A stretch of 64,000 nucleotides of DNA, from the NCBI RefSeq assembly GCF_947581735.1, contig NZ_CANPVT010000027.1, forward strand, positions 62,001 through 126,000. The letters are read 5' to 3'. The notes beneath the pieces were generated by a model. That model was given only the letters and a program-made list of their open reading frames with translations, was not told the DNA's origin and made no database searches. This DNA is from Candidatus Palauibacter soopunensis. Lineage in GTDB: Bacteria; Gemmatimonadota; Gemmatimonadetes; Palauibacterales; Palauibacteraceae. Both the position numbers and the translations under genes were made by a program. Position 1 is the first letter of the stretch; each line of letters begins with the position of its first letter. Below are positions 35,104-42,911 of the stretch, one piece after another.

Positions 35104-35894
35104 CACGTAGCGGCACCGGCCAAGGCCGTCGATGCCACAACCTCGGGGAACTCGCTCCACTCCCGCCCGTCCAGGAGTCGGCCACCCGCCTTCGGCGTGT
35201 TCCCGCCCCATTGCTTGAAGAAGAAGGGTACCGAGCTTCGCTGACATTGTTCACGGATCGAGCGCGTCCAGCCGGACTCCATCGATCGATGATTCGGACC
35301 GCTCTCACCCCCGACGATGACCCAGTGGATGCCCCCAAGGTCGAGGTCGAGCGGCCCCAGGAGCGGCTCACACGACAGGAAGCGCACCGCAGCGGGAACG
35401 CGGACCAAATGAGAGCGCCGATAGGCAACCCTCTGGTTCTCGATCGACGTGCCCAGCCAGATGTGGGCCGGGACCTCGGCGTATCCCAGCGCCTTCGCAT
35501 GTGATGCCCAGAAGTTGGCCGCCCGAGCCGGTCGTTTCGTCAACACCTGGTAGATGTGTCGGTCGCAGGCCAGCATGACCTCGAAGATGCGGCGCACGTA
35601 GTCGACCGGGATGTCCTTGTGGAACAGATCGGACATCGAGTTCACGAAGATCATCCGCGGCCGAGACCAGCGTTCGGGTTGCGCCAGACGCTCCGGCCAC
35701 AGCCTCACGGCAAAGGGGTCCGCTTCGTTCTCGTCCGTTTCGACGGCGGGTCGACGCAAGAGATATGTATGCTTGAGTCGCCGACGGGCAAACGCCGCTG
35801 CGTAACAGTTGTCGCAGCCGGCGCTTACCTTTGTGCATCCGGTGACCGGATTCCACGTGGCGTCGGTCCACTCGATGGCCGTTTTTTCACCCAT
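35103..35894 (-). CDS. Three-Cys-motif protein, phage Gp37/Gp68 (DUF5131) family
   Basis: A 263-residue protein beginning KTAIEWTDATWNPVTGC, with the three cysteines Cys20, Cys27 and Cys30 (GCTKVSAGCDNCYA, spacing CX6CX2C), then RPRMIFVNSMSDLFHKDIP, YQVLTKRPARAANF, HIWLGTSIENQ, RFLSCEPLLGPLDL and VIVGGESGPNHR. This is the Gp37/Gp68 family found in phages and mobile regions; the cysteines probably hold an iron-sulfur cluster and the fold resembles radical-SAM-like lyases. It partners with TcmP downstream. The family is firm; the reaction is unknown. Upstream lie 143 AT-rich non-coding bases. Confidence 0.9.
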   Translation of the reverse strand: MGEKTAIEWTDATWNPVTGCTKVSAGCDNCYAAAFARRRLKHTYLLRRPAVETDENEADPFAVRLWPERLAQPERWSRPRMIFVNSMSDLFHKDIPVDYVRRIFEVMLACDRHIYQVLTKRPARAANFWASHAKALGYAEVPAHIWLGTSIENQRVAYRRSHLVRVPAAVRFLSCEPLLGPLDLDLGGIHWVIVGGESGPNHRSMESGWTRSIREQCQRSSVPFFFKQWGGNTPKAGGRLLDGREWSEFPEVVASTALAGAAT

Positions 35895-36037
35895 GTGTCG
35901 CGTACCCCTGCCTACGAATCTCTGGATTCATGTACCGAATAAAGACCGAAATCAGCCAACTCGCAACCCTCTCTTTGAGATCGAACTCATTGCTTCGGCT
36001 CTAACATACGCGCGTTCTTCAAGCGGGAATCAACAAG

Positions 36038-37216
36038 TTAGCCGCGGTTGCCTTCGCCCCAGGCGGATGTGAGCGGCTCGCCGTCAACGAAGCGGCCGGG
36101 GCGGAAGAGTGAGAGGTCGATCTCCGGTGTCTCGCCGCAGATGACATCGGCGAGGGCCTCGCCGATCGGGGGGCCGAGCTTGAACCCGTGGCCGCTGCCG
36201 CCGAAGAAGGCGTAGTAGCCCTCGAGGCCGGGCTCCGGGCCGACGATCGGGTGCCAGTCGTCCGTGATCGTGTAGAGCGAGGCGTAGCCGCCGAGGTGCC
36301 GGGCGCGGGCCAGGGCCGGGATCCGCTGGAAGAGCGGGCGCTCGATGCGCTCGCGCATCTCTGGATCGAGGGCCGGATCGCAGTCGTCCGGATCCACCGG
36401 TTCGATGTCCTTGGGCGCCCCCAATCCGGCGATGATCCGGTCGTCCCCGTAGGGCCGCAGGTAGACGCGCAGGCCCGGGTCCGAGACCACCGGAAGGGCG
36501 TCGAACCCGGCCGGTCGCTCCACGAACAGATCGCTCTCGCGGCTCCAGCGCAGCGAGTATTTGAGGCCGAGCCAGGAGCCGACCTGCCCCGCCCAGGGAC
36601 CCGCGGCATTCACGACGACGTTTGTCGCGATCGTCCCGTCCTCGGTCTCCACCGCCACGACCCGGTCCCCGTGCAGGCGGACCCCCATGGCGGCGACGCC
36701 GGCGCGGGGTTCGAGCCCCCACGGGCGGGCCGCGGCCGCGAGGTTTTCCGTCGTGCGCGTCGGGTCGGCGTAACCCGAGCGGGACTCGAGGATGCCGTAC
36801 GACACGCCGTCCAAAGCGAGGGGCGGTGCCAGATCGGCCACCTCTTCCACGGTGAGCCGCTCGACGTGGAGCCCGTGCCGCCGCTCCGACTCGAGGATGT
36901 GCTCCCCGGCGGCACGCAGACGCTCGCCGATCAGGAGCAGGAAGCCGATGGGACGGAACCCGCAGTCGCCGCCGAGCCGATCCCGGTCGTTCTCGAACAT
37001 GTGAAGGGCCCGCTTCGCGAGTTCGAGCGTGACCGGGTTCGAGTAGTACGTACGGACGATGGCGGCGGAATGTCCCGTGCTCACGCCCGCCAGGCGCCCC
37101 TTCTCCAGGAGTACGACGCGGCCGAACCCCCGCTTCGCGAGGAAGTGCGCGGCGCTTGCGCCCATGATCCCGCCACCGATGACCACGGCGTCGGCGGTCT
37201 TCACGCCCGCGGTCAT
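36038..37216 (-). CDS. FAD-dependent amino-acid oxidase (DAO/sarcosine oxidase-like)
   Basis: A 392-residue flavoprotein with an N-terminal FAD-binding motif (DAVVIGGGIMGASAAHFLAK), a GHSAAIVRTYYSNP segment, VVNAAGPWAGQVGSWLGL in the middle and a C-terminal FGGSGHGFKLGPPIGEALAD. It would oxidise a secondary or primary amine such as sarcosine, glycine or a D-amino acid. The ATG at 37216 overlaps the hyuB stop (ATGA), so it is translated with the hydantoinase operon; 17 upstream codons in frame lie inside hyuB. Sarcosine would fit an N-methylhydantoin route, but this is inferred from context. Confidence 0.87.
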   Translation of the reverse strand: MTAGVKTADAVVIGGGIMGASAAHFLAKRGFGRVVLLEKGRLAGVSTGHSAAIVRTYYSNPVTLELAKRALHMFENDRDRLGGDCGFRPIGFLLLIGERLRAAGEHILESERRHGLHVERLTVEEVADLAPPLALDGVSYGILESRSGYADPTRTTENLAAAARPWGLEPRAGVAAMGVRLHGDRVVAVETEDGTIATNVVVNAAGPWAGQVGSWLGLKYSLRWSRESDLFVERPAGFDALPVVSDPGLRVYLRPYGDDRIIAGLGAPKDIEPVDPDDCDPALDPEMRERIERPLFQRIPALARARHLGGYASLYTITDDWHPIVGPEPGLEGYYAFFGGSGHGFKLGPPIGEALADVICGETPEIDLSLFRPGRFVDGEPLTSAWGEGNRG

Positions 37217-38949
37217 CGTCCCGGTGCTCGGCGCAGACTCCTCGTCTCCGCGAGATCGACGGCCCATTCCCCCGGCTTGATGGCCACTCCGTAGGCGACG
37301 CGCGCCCGGGCGCGGGAGATCTTGCCTTCCCGCACGTCCCGGAGCACCGCGTCCGGATCCCGTTCGTGCGCCGGCCCGAACCCGCCCCCGCCGGCCGTCT
37401 CGATCCGCACCCGGTCTCCCGTCTTGAGCTGCACCGTCGCCTTCGAGCCCAGATCCCGCGCCTCGCCGCCCGAGATCAGCCTGTAGCTCGCGACCCTCCC
37501 ATCATCTCCCCCGTGCAGGCCGTGGGCTGGGAACCGCGCCCGGTCGGCCAGCGTCGTGAAGGTCGGCTCGTGGCCCACGAACTCGTACTCGCGGCACAGC
37601 GCGAGGCCGCCCCGCCGCCGGCCCGCCCCCTCGGAGTCGGGGACGAGGCTGTATTCGTGGATCCGCACCGGATAGTTGAGTTCGGTCTCCTCGATCGGAG
37701 CGTTCTGCGTGTTCTGGATGTGGGTCTGGACCGCGTCCGGGCCGTCGGCGTCGTGCCGCCCGCCGTACCCGCCCGCGAGCGTCTCGAGGAAGCAGTAGTA
37801 CTCCCCTGTCCCCGGATCCTCTCCCCCGAACCCCACATGGCAGATCATCCCCTTCGTTCCCGCGGGAACGCGTGCCGGCATGGGGCCCGCGAGCGCCCGG
37901 AACATGATGTCGCACAGCCGCATCGCGACCTCCCACCCACCGACTACCCCCGCCGGCGGCCGCACGTTCACCGCCGACCCCTCCGGCGCGATCACCTCGA
38001 TGGGGCGATAGAAGCCCTCGTTCAGCGGGATGTCCGGGTCGACCAGGCACTTGAGCACGTAGACGCAGGCGGTGAAGCACTGCGTCAGGTTGCAGTTCAT
38101 GGGCGCCGCGCGCTGCGCGTCGGTCCCCGTGAAGTCGAAGCGCGCCGTCGAGCCGTCGAACCGGATCCGGACCTTCAGGCGAACGGGCTCCCCGGTGATT
38201 CCGTCGTCGTCGAGACACCCCTCCGCCGCGAACTCGCCCCGCGGAAGCTCCGCCAGCTCCGCCCGCAGCCGCCGTTCGCTGTACTCGACCATGCGGTCCA
38301 TGTAGGAACCGAGCATCTCCGTGCCGTAGCGTTTCCACAGGGCGGAGAGCCGCCGCAGCCCGATCTCGTTCGCCGCGTGCTGCGCCCGCAGGTCGCCCGC
38401 CACCTCCTTCTTCGCGCGCACGTTGGCGAGCATGAGTTTCAGCACGTCGTCCACCAGGTCGCCGCCGTCGTAGAGCTTCACCACGGGGAGGATGATCCCC
38501 TCCTGGTAGATCTCGCGGAACGCGCCGATGCTCGCGGGCGCCCCGCCTCCCACGTCCACGTGGTGGCAGCAGTTGGCGACGTATCCCGTGAGTTCCCCCT
38601 CGTGGAAGAAGGGCGCGATGAGAAAGACGTCGTTGAGATGGCTCGCCTGCCGGTGCGGATCGTTGACCAGCAGCCCGTCCCCCGGCCCGAGCCTCCCCTG
38701 CCCGTGCTCCGCCTCGTATTCGGCCACCGCGCGGGGGACGAGGCGCCCGATCGTCACGAGGTGCGCGGGCTGGCAGAACGCCTGCGCGATCATCCGCCCG
38801 TCCGCGTCCACGAAGGCGCACGAGTAGTCGAGCCGCGTCTTGATGTTGGTCGAATAGGCGGTGCGCTGGAGCGTGACGGACATCTCCTCCGTCGCCTCGA
38901 CGAGCGCGTTCCGGATCACCTCGAAGAGGACCGGATCCACGGCACTCAC
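37213..38949 (-). CDS. hyuB: Hydantoinase B/oxoprolinase subunit
   Basis: A 578-residue HyuB-type subunit of ATP-dependent hydantoinase/5-oxoprolinase. Conserved segments are DPVLFEVIRNALVEATEEMS, SCAFVDADGRMIAQ, GDGLLVNDPHRQASHLNDVF, FDFTGTDAQRAAPMNCNLT and PLNEGFYRPIEVIAPEGSAV, with a C-terminal GGGFGPAHERDPDAVLRDV. It acts with HyuA to hydrolyse a cyclic ureide or lactam using ATP. The start is a GTG at 38949, 24 bases after the SSS transporter stop. It is followed with ATGA overlap by the FAD oxidase. The length is normal. Confidence 0.92.
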   Translation of the reverse strand: MSAVDPVLFEVIRNALVEATEEMSVTLQRTAYSTNIKTRLDYSCAFVDADGRMIAQAFCQPAHLVTIGRLVPRAVAEYEAEHGQGRLGPGDGLLVNDPHRQASHLNDVFLIAPFFHEGELTGYVANCCHHVDVGGGAPASIGAFREIYQEGIILPVVKLYDGGDLVDDVLKLMLANVRAKKEVAGDLRAQHAANEIGLRRLSALWKRYGTEMLGSYMDRMVEYSERRLRAELAELPRGEFAAEGCLDDDGITGEPVRLKVRIRFDGSTARFDFTGTDAQRAAPMNCNLTQCFTACVYVLKCLVDPDIPLNEGFYRPIEVIAPEGSAVNVRPPAGVVGGWEVAMRLCDIMFRALAGPMPARVPAGTKGMICHVGFGGEDPGTGEYYCFLETLAGGYGGRHDADGPDAVQTHIQNTQNAPIEETELNYPVRIHEYSLVPDSEGAGRRRGGLALCREYEFVGHEPTFTTLADRARFPAHGLHGGDDGRVASYRLISGGEARDLGSKATVQLKTGDRVRIETAGGGGFGPAHERDPDAVLRDVREGKISRARARVAYGVAIKPGEWAVDLAETRSLRRAPGR

Positions 38950-38973
38950 GGTCCGGCTCTCACGGTCCGACTC

Positions 38974-40407
38974 TCACGCTGCGGCATTTCGGCCCCCGGT
39001 TCGAGTTTCGAGACGCGCCCCGACCCACAGAATCAGGATCGTGAGCGGCAGTCCGACCAGGATCGGATCCAGTTCCCAGATGATGACGACGGCTCCCACC
39101 TCGCGGATCGCCCCGAATGTCTGCCACACCGCCTGCACCGCGGCGCCGATGAGCATCGCCGCCATCACCGTCCGCGGCGCCTGCCGGAGCGACGGGAAGA
39201 GGACGAGCCCGACGAGCGCGGGGGCGACGGAGGCCCCCATGATCCGTCCTCCGATCCAGAACAGTTCGATGAGGAGGGGAAGCGCCAGGTAGAGGGCCGC
39301 AGCGAGCGCCCCGACGAGGAGGACGTTGAGGCGGTACACCCAGAGCTGCCGCACGGCGCTCGCCGTGGGCGCGATGAAGCGCGCATACAAATCAAGCGTG
39401 AAGTTGGAGGCGATGGTGTTGATGGTGCTGGAGAGCGTCGACATGCTCGCCGCCAGCACGCACACGACGACGAGACTCGCCAGTTCGTTCCCCGCCGCCC
39501 CGAACGCGAGCGTGACGAAGGCGTCCTCCGCCGCGAGGGCCGGCCCGTAGATCGTGCGGGCGACGATTCCGATCAGGGGCGGCGTCATGTACCAGATCGA
39601 GGCGATGACCCCGCCGTACAGGAACCCGCGCCGGGCCACGTCCGCGCTCTTCGCCGCGAAGCCGCGCTGGATGAGCCCCTGGTACGCACCCGTGATCGCC
39701 AGACCGATGACGATCCAGGCCAGGACCTGGGTGACGCCCGCCCGGCCGAAGATGTCGATGAGGGCCGGATCGAGGCTGGCGCTCAGTCCGCCGAGCCCTC
39801 CGGCGGCAACGAGCCCCGCCACGAGCACCGCGATCGAACCGGCCAGGATGATGAAGAACTGGATCGCGTCGGTCGCCATCACCGCCCACATGCCACCCAG
39901 GAACACGTAGACGGACGTGACGCCGAGCCAGAGGAGGAGCGACTCCGCCACCGAGATGCCGAGCACCGCGGTGGTGACGAGGGTCAGCGCCCCGATCGTC
40001 CCCGCCGTCACCCCCATGTCCCGGAGGATGACGAGGAGGAGCGAGACGATCCGGTGCCGCGGACCGAAGCAGCGGCCGAAGAGTTCCGGGATCGTGATGA
40101 CGCCGGTCTCCCACAGCCGCGGGATGATGAAGTACGCGATCCAGATCGTCCCGAGCATGAAGGAGCCGCCGCTCCAGTAGGCGTCGAGGCCGAAGTCCGC
40201 GCCGAGCGCCGAGATCCCGATCAGGGTGGTGCCGTTGATCCAGGTGGCGGCGACGGAGAAGGCGATGAGCCACACCCCCGAGTGGCGCCCCGCCACCGCC
40301 ATGTCCTCGACGGAGCGTACCCGCCGCCGGAACCACACGCCGACCCCCAGCATGAGGGCGAGGTAGGCCCCGATGAGCCACCATGACAGCTGCAGGCCCT
40401 CCGTCAC
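38974..40407 (-). CDS. Sodium:solute symporter (SSS family)
   Basis: A 477-residue inner-membrane transporter with about 12-13 transmembrane segments, beginning LSWWLIGAYLALMLGVGVWF. SSS-family features are VRSVEDMAVAGRHSGVWLIA, SVAATWINGTTLIGISALGA, FGRCFGPRHRIVSLL and STLSSTINTIASNFTLDLY. The GTG start at 40407 overlaps the stop of a 64-residue membrane protein (GTGA). Its place between hyuA and hyuB shows that it imports the operon's substrate, probably a hydantoin-, oxoproline- or creatinine-like compound, coupled to sodium. The exact substrate is not visible. Confidence 0.9.
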   Translation of the reverse strand: MTEGLQLSWWLIGAYLALMLGVGVWFRRRVRSVEDMAVAGRHSGVWLIAFSVAATWINGTTLIGISALGADFGLDAYWSGGSFMLGTIWIAYFIIPRLWETGVITIPELFGRCFGPRHRIVSLLLVILRDMGVTAGTIGALTLVTTAVLGISVAESLLLWLGVTSVYVFLGGMWAVMATDAIQFFIILAGSIAVLVAGLVAAGGLGGLSASLDPALIDIFGRAGVTQVLAWIVIGLAITGAYQGLIQRGFAAKSADVARRGFLYGGVIASIWYMTPPLIGIVARTIYGPALAAEDAFVTLAFGAAGNELASLVVVCVLAASMSTLSSTINTIASNFTLDLYARFIAPTASAVRQLWVYRLNVLLVGALAAALYLALPLLIELFWIGGRIMGASVAPALVGLVLFPSLRQAPRTVMAAMLIGAAVQAVWQTFGAIREVGAVVIIWELDPILVGLPLTILILWVGARLETRTGGRNAAA

Positions 40408-40598
40408 GGCTGCCCTCCCAGCAGCCAGCCCCAGAGCCCGATGTAGCCGAAGCCCAAAAGCACGAGGATGAGGAGCGCGAGCCACGGGTTGAGGCGCGGG
40501 AGCGCGATCCGGTCCATGCGGGCCGGGTCCGGGCGGCCCGCGGCCGGGCCCGCCGCGCCGCCGTCGGGTCGACCTCCGCTCGGGTCCCGCCCCTTCAC
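40404..40598 (-). CDS. Small single-pass membrane protein in hyu operon
   Basis: A 64-residue protein with a flexible Pro/Gly/Ala N-terminus (GRDPSGGRPDGGAAGPAAGR) and one transmembrane helix (PWLALLILVLLGFGYIGLWG). It starts with GTG overlapping the hyuA stop and ends overlapping the SSS transporter start, GTGA at both ends, so it is very likely translated. Small partner proteins next to SSS transporters are known in some families and this could be one, but no family is recognised. A shorter form from the internal ATG (MDRIALPRLN) is possible. Confidence 0.65.
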   Translation of the reverse strand: MKGRDPSGGRPDGGAAGPAAGRPDPARMDRIALPRLNPWLALLILVLLGFGYIGLWGWLLGGQP

Positions 40599-42742
40599 GC
40601 GGCGCCTCTCGCGGCGATCAGGAGGTTGCCGAACTCGTCCACGGTCGCCCGGTATCCGGCATGCACGAGCGTGGTGGAGTCGACTTCCTCGATGACGGCG
40701 GGACCGGCCACGACGTGGCCTGCCCCTAGCCGCGCCCGGTCGTAGATCCCGGTCTCGACGAAGCCGCCTGCGTCGGCGAAGAACACCCGCCGCGTCCCCC
40801 GCTGGGCGTCCGAGACGTCCTTTCCGTTCGAGCCGATCCTCGGGAGCCGGGGCCGCGCGATCCTGCCGATGGCCGTGACGGTGAAGTTCACGAGTTCGAC
40901 GGGCTGCTCGGGGTAGCCGTGCCCGTAGGCCCGCTCGTGCTCCACGTGGAAGCGGCGCACGGCATCGGCCAGCGTCGCCGTGTCCAACTTCCGGTCCGAC
41001 CCGTCGTCCGGCCCATCGTCCATCCCCTCCCGCGGCAACGCGACGGGCACCTCGGAGGACTGGCCGGCATACCGCATCTCGATCCCCCGCCGGAACTCCA
41101 TGTCCTCCGGGGCCACCCCTTCGCGCCGGAGCGTACGCCGACCCTCCTCCTCCATCGCCTCGAAGCGCGACCGGATCCGCGCCGCGTCCGCGACGCCGAC
41201 GGCCGTGACCCGCGTGCGCGAGAACTCGTGCCGCAGATCCGTGACGAGGAGACCCAGGGCGGACGCCGTCCCCGGGCTCGGAGGCACCACGAGCGTGGGA
41301 ATCTGCATCTCCATGCACAGCCGGTTCGCGTGCAGCGGCCCGGCCCCGCCGAAGGCGACCATCGTCAGCTCACGGGGGTCGTTGCCCCGCCGCACGGTGA
41401 CGAGCCGCAGCGCGTTGATCATCGTCGCGTTCGCGATCTCGATGATCCCGTTCGCCGCCTCGACCGGGTCGAGGCCGAGCGGCTCCGCGCAGCGCTCGCG
41501 GATGCCCGCGGCGGCCGCGTCCACGTCGAGTTCCATCTCGCCGCCCAGGAAGTAGTCCGGGTTCAGGCGGCCGAGCACGAGGTTGGCGTCCGTGATCGTG
41601 GGTTCGGTCCCGCCCTTCCCGTAACAGATCGGCCCCGGGTCGGCGCCCGCGCTCCGCGGCCCCACGCGAAGCCCGCCGCCGGCGTCCACCCAGGCGAGGC
41701 TCCCCCCGCCCGCGCCCACCTCCACGAGGTCGATGACCGGCGTGCGGATCGGATAACCGGCGGCCCGCGTCATCCCCTGCCCCGGCTGGGCCCGGGCCCC
41801 GACCTCGTACTCCTTCGTGACGCGCGGTCGGCCGTCGAGGACCAGCCCGGCCTTGGCCGTCGTCCCTCCCATGTCGAAGGAAATCAGGTCCGCGTGGCCG
41901 AGTTGGCCCGCGATGAAGTTGGCGGAGACCACGCCCGCGGCGGGTCCGGACTCGACCATGAACACCGGCTTGCTCGCCGCCTGTTCCGCGGTGAGCACCC
42001 CGCCGTTCGACTGCATGACGAGAAGCTCCGCATCGAGACCGGCGCGCCCGAGCCCCTCCTCGACCCCGGCTAGATAGCGCGCCACGACGGGAACGATGCA
42101 GGCGTTGATCACGCTCGTGCTGGCCCGGAAGTACTCCCGGAATTCGGGGCACACGATCGACGAGAGGGAGATGAGGAGATCGGGATCCTCTTCCCTCAGG
42201 ATCTCGGCCACGCGCTCTTCGTGCGCCGGGTTCGCGTAGCCGTGCAGGAGGCACACGGCAACGGACCGGACCTCTCGCGTCCGCAGGGCCGCGGCGATCT
42301 CCCGGACCGCGTCCTCCTCGAGGGGCCGGAGGACGTCGCCGGCCGCGTCCAGCCGCTCCGGCACCTCGTAGCACAGGTCGCGCGGGACGAGCGGGCGCAG
42401 CTTCTCGAAGTGGACGTCGTAGAGAGAGGGCCGGACCTGGCGCGCGATCTCGAGCATGTCGCCGAACCCCTCCGTGGTCACGAAGGCCGTCTGCGGCGTC
42501 TTCCCTTCGATGAGCGAGTTCGTCGCGACGGTCGTCCCGTGAACGAGGTGGGAGACGGCGCCCGGATCGACCTCACCCCTCTCGAGGGCGCGCTCCACCG
42601 CCGCCATGAAGCCGATGGAGGGATCCGCGGGCGTGGACGGGACCTTGGCGGTGTCGATGCGCCCCGTCTCCTCACAGATCAGGACCGCGTCCGTGAAGGT
42701 GCCGCCCACGTCTATCCCGAGGTGGAACTGGTTGCCCGTCAT
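40595..42742 (-). CDS. hyuA: Hydantoinase A/oxoprolinase subunit
   Basis: A 715-residue HyuA-type subunit. It starts MTGNQFHLGIDVGGTFTDAV, with the DVGGTFTD phosphate-binding motif, followed by VSHLVHGTTVATNSLIEG, SLSSIVCPEFREYFRASTSV, VMQSNGGVLTAEQAASKPVF, SFDMGGTTAKAGLVLDG and VAFGGAGPLHANRLCMEMQI. It hydrolyses ATP and, with HyuB, opens a hydantoin or 5-oxoproline ring. GGAAG lies upstream of the ATG at 42742. It is the first gene of a five-gene operon (hyuA, small membrane protein, SSS transporter, hyuB, FAD oxidase). The 169 bases before it face the CocE-like gene and hold divergent promoters. Confidence 0.92.
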   Translation of the reverse strand: MTGNQFHLGIDVGGTFTDAVLICEETGRIDTAKVPSTPADPSIGFMAAVERALERGEVDPGAVSHLVHGTTVATNSLIEGKTPQTAFVTTEGFGDMLEIARQVRPSLYDVHFEKLRPLVPRDLCYEVPERLDAAGDVLRPLEEDAVREIAAALRTREVRSVAVCLLHGYANPAHEERVAEILREEDPDLLISLSSIVCPEFREYFRASTSVINACIVPVVARYLAGVEEGLGRAGLDAELLVMQSNGGVLTAEQAASKPVFMVESGPAAGVVSANFIAGQLGHADLISFDMGGTTAKAGLVLDGRPRVTKEYEVGARAQPGQGMTRAAGYPIRTPVIDLVEVGAGGGSLAWVDAGGGLRVGPRSAGADPGPICYGKGGTEPTITDANLVLGRLNPDYFLGGEMELDVDAAAAGIRERCAEPLGLDPVEAANGIIEIANATMINALRLVTVRRGNDPRELTMVAFGGAGPLHANRLCMEMQIPTLVVPPSPGTASALGLLVTDLRHEFSRTRVTAVGVADAARIRSRFEAMEEEGRRTLRREGVAPEDMEFRRGIEMRYAGQSSEVPVALPREGMDDGPDDGSDRKLDTATLADAVRRFHVEHERAYGHGYPEQPVELVNFTVTAIGRIARPRLPRIGSNGKDVSDAQRGTRRVFFADAGGFVETGIYDRARLGAGHVVAGPAVIEEVDSTTLVHAGYRATVDEFGNLLIAARGAA

Positions 42743-42911
42743 CGCACTTCCAACGTTCGACGCGGGCGTTTCCCGTGACAAGGCACCGCCGTCCACGACC
42801 AGATTCGCCGCCGCCCGCCACGTCTGGACGCGGTGGTCGGCATCCGTAGGTTGGGAATCGGGCGCCCGCCGCCAGCGATTGTCCCGCCTCTCACGCCTAC
42901 CGGAGGGCCAC

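Noticed and set aside
37855-37870. Third copy of the CGTTCCCGCGGGAACG palindrome
   Set aside because: It lies inside hyuB and encodes Val-Pro-Ala-Gly-Thr in the conserved protein, so coding constraint explains it.
37366-40386. A 3-kb plus-strand open frame opposite hyuB and the SSS gene
   Set aside because: Composition is Arg/Asp/Glu-rich with no domain, and the minus strand carries two well-conserved genes here.
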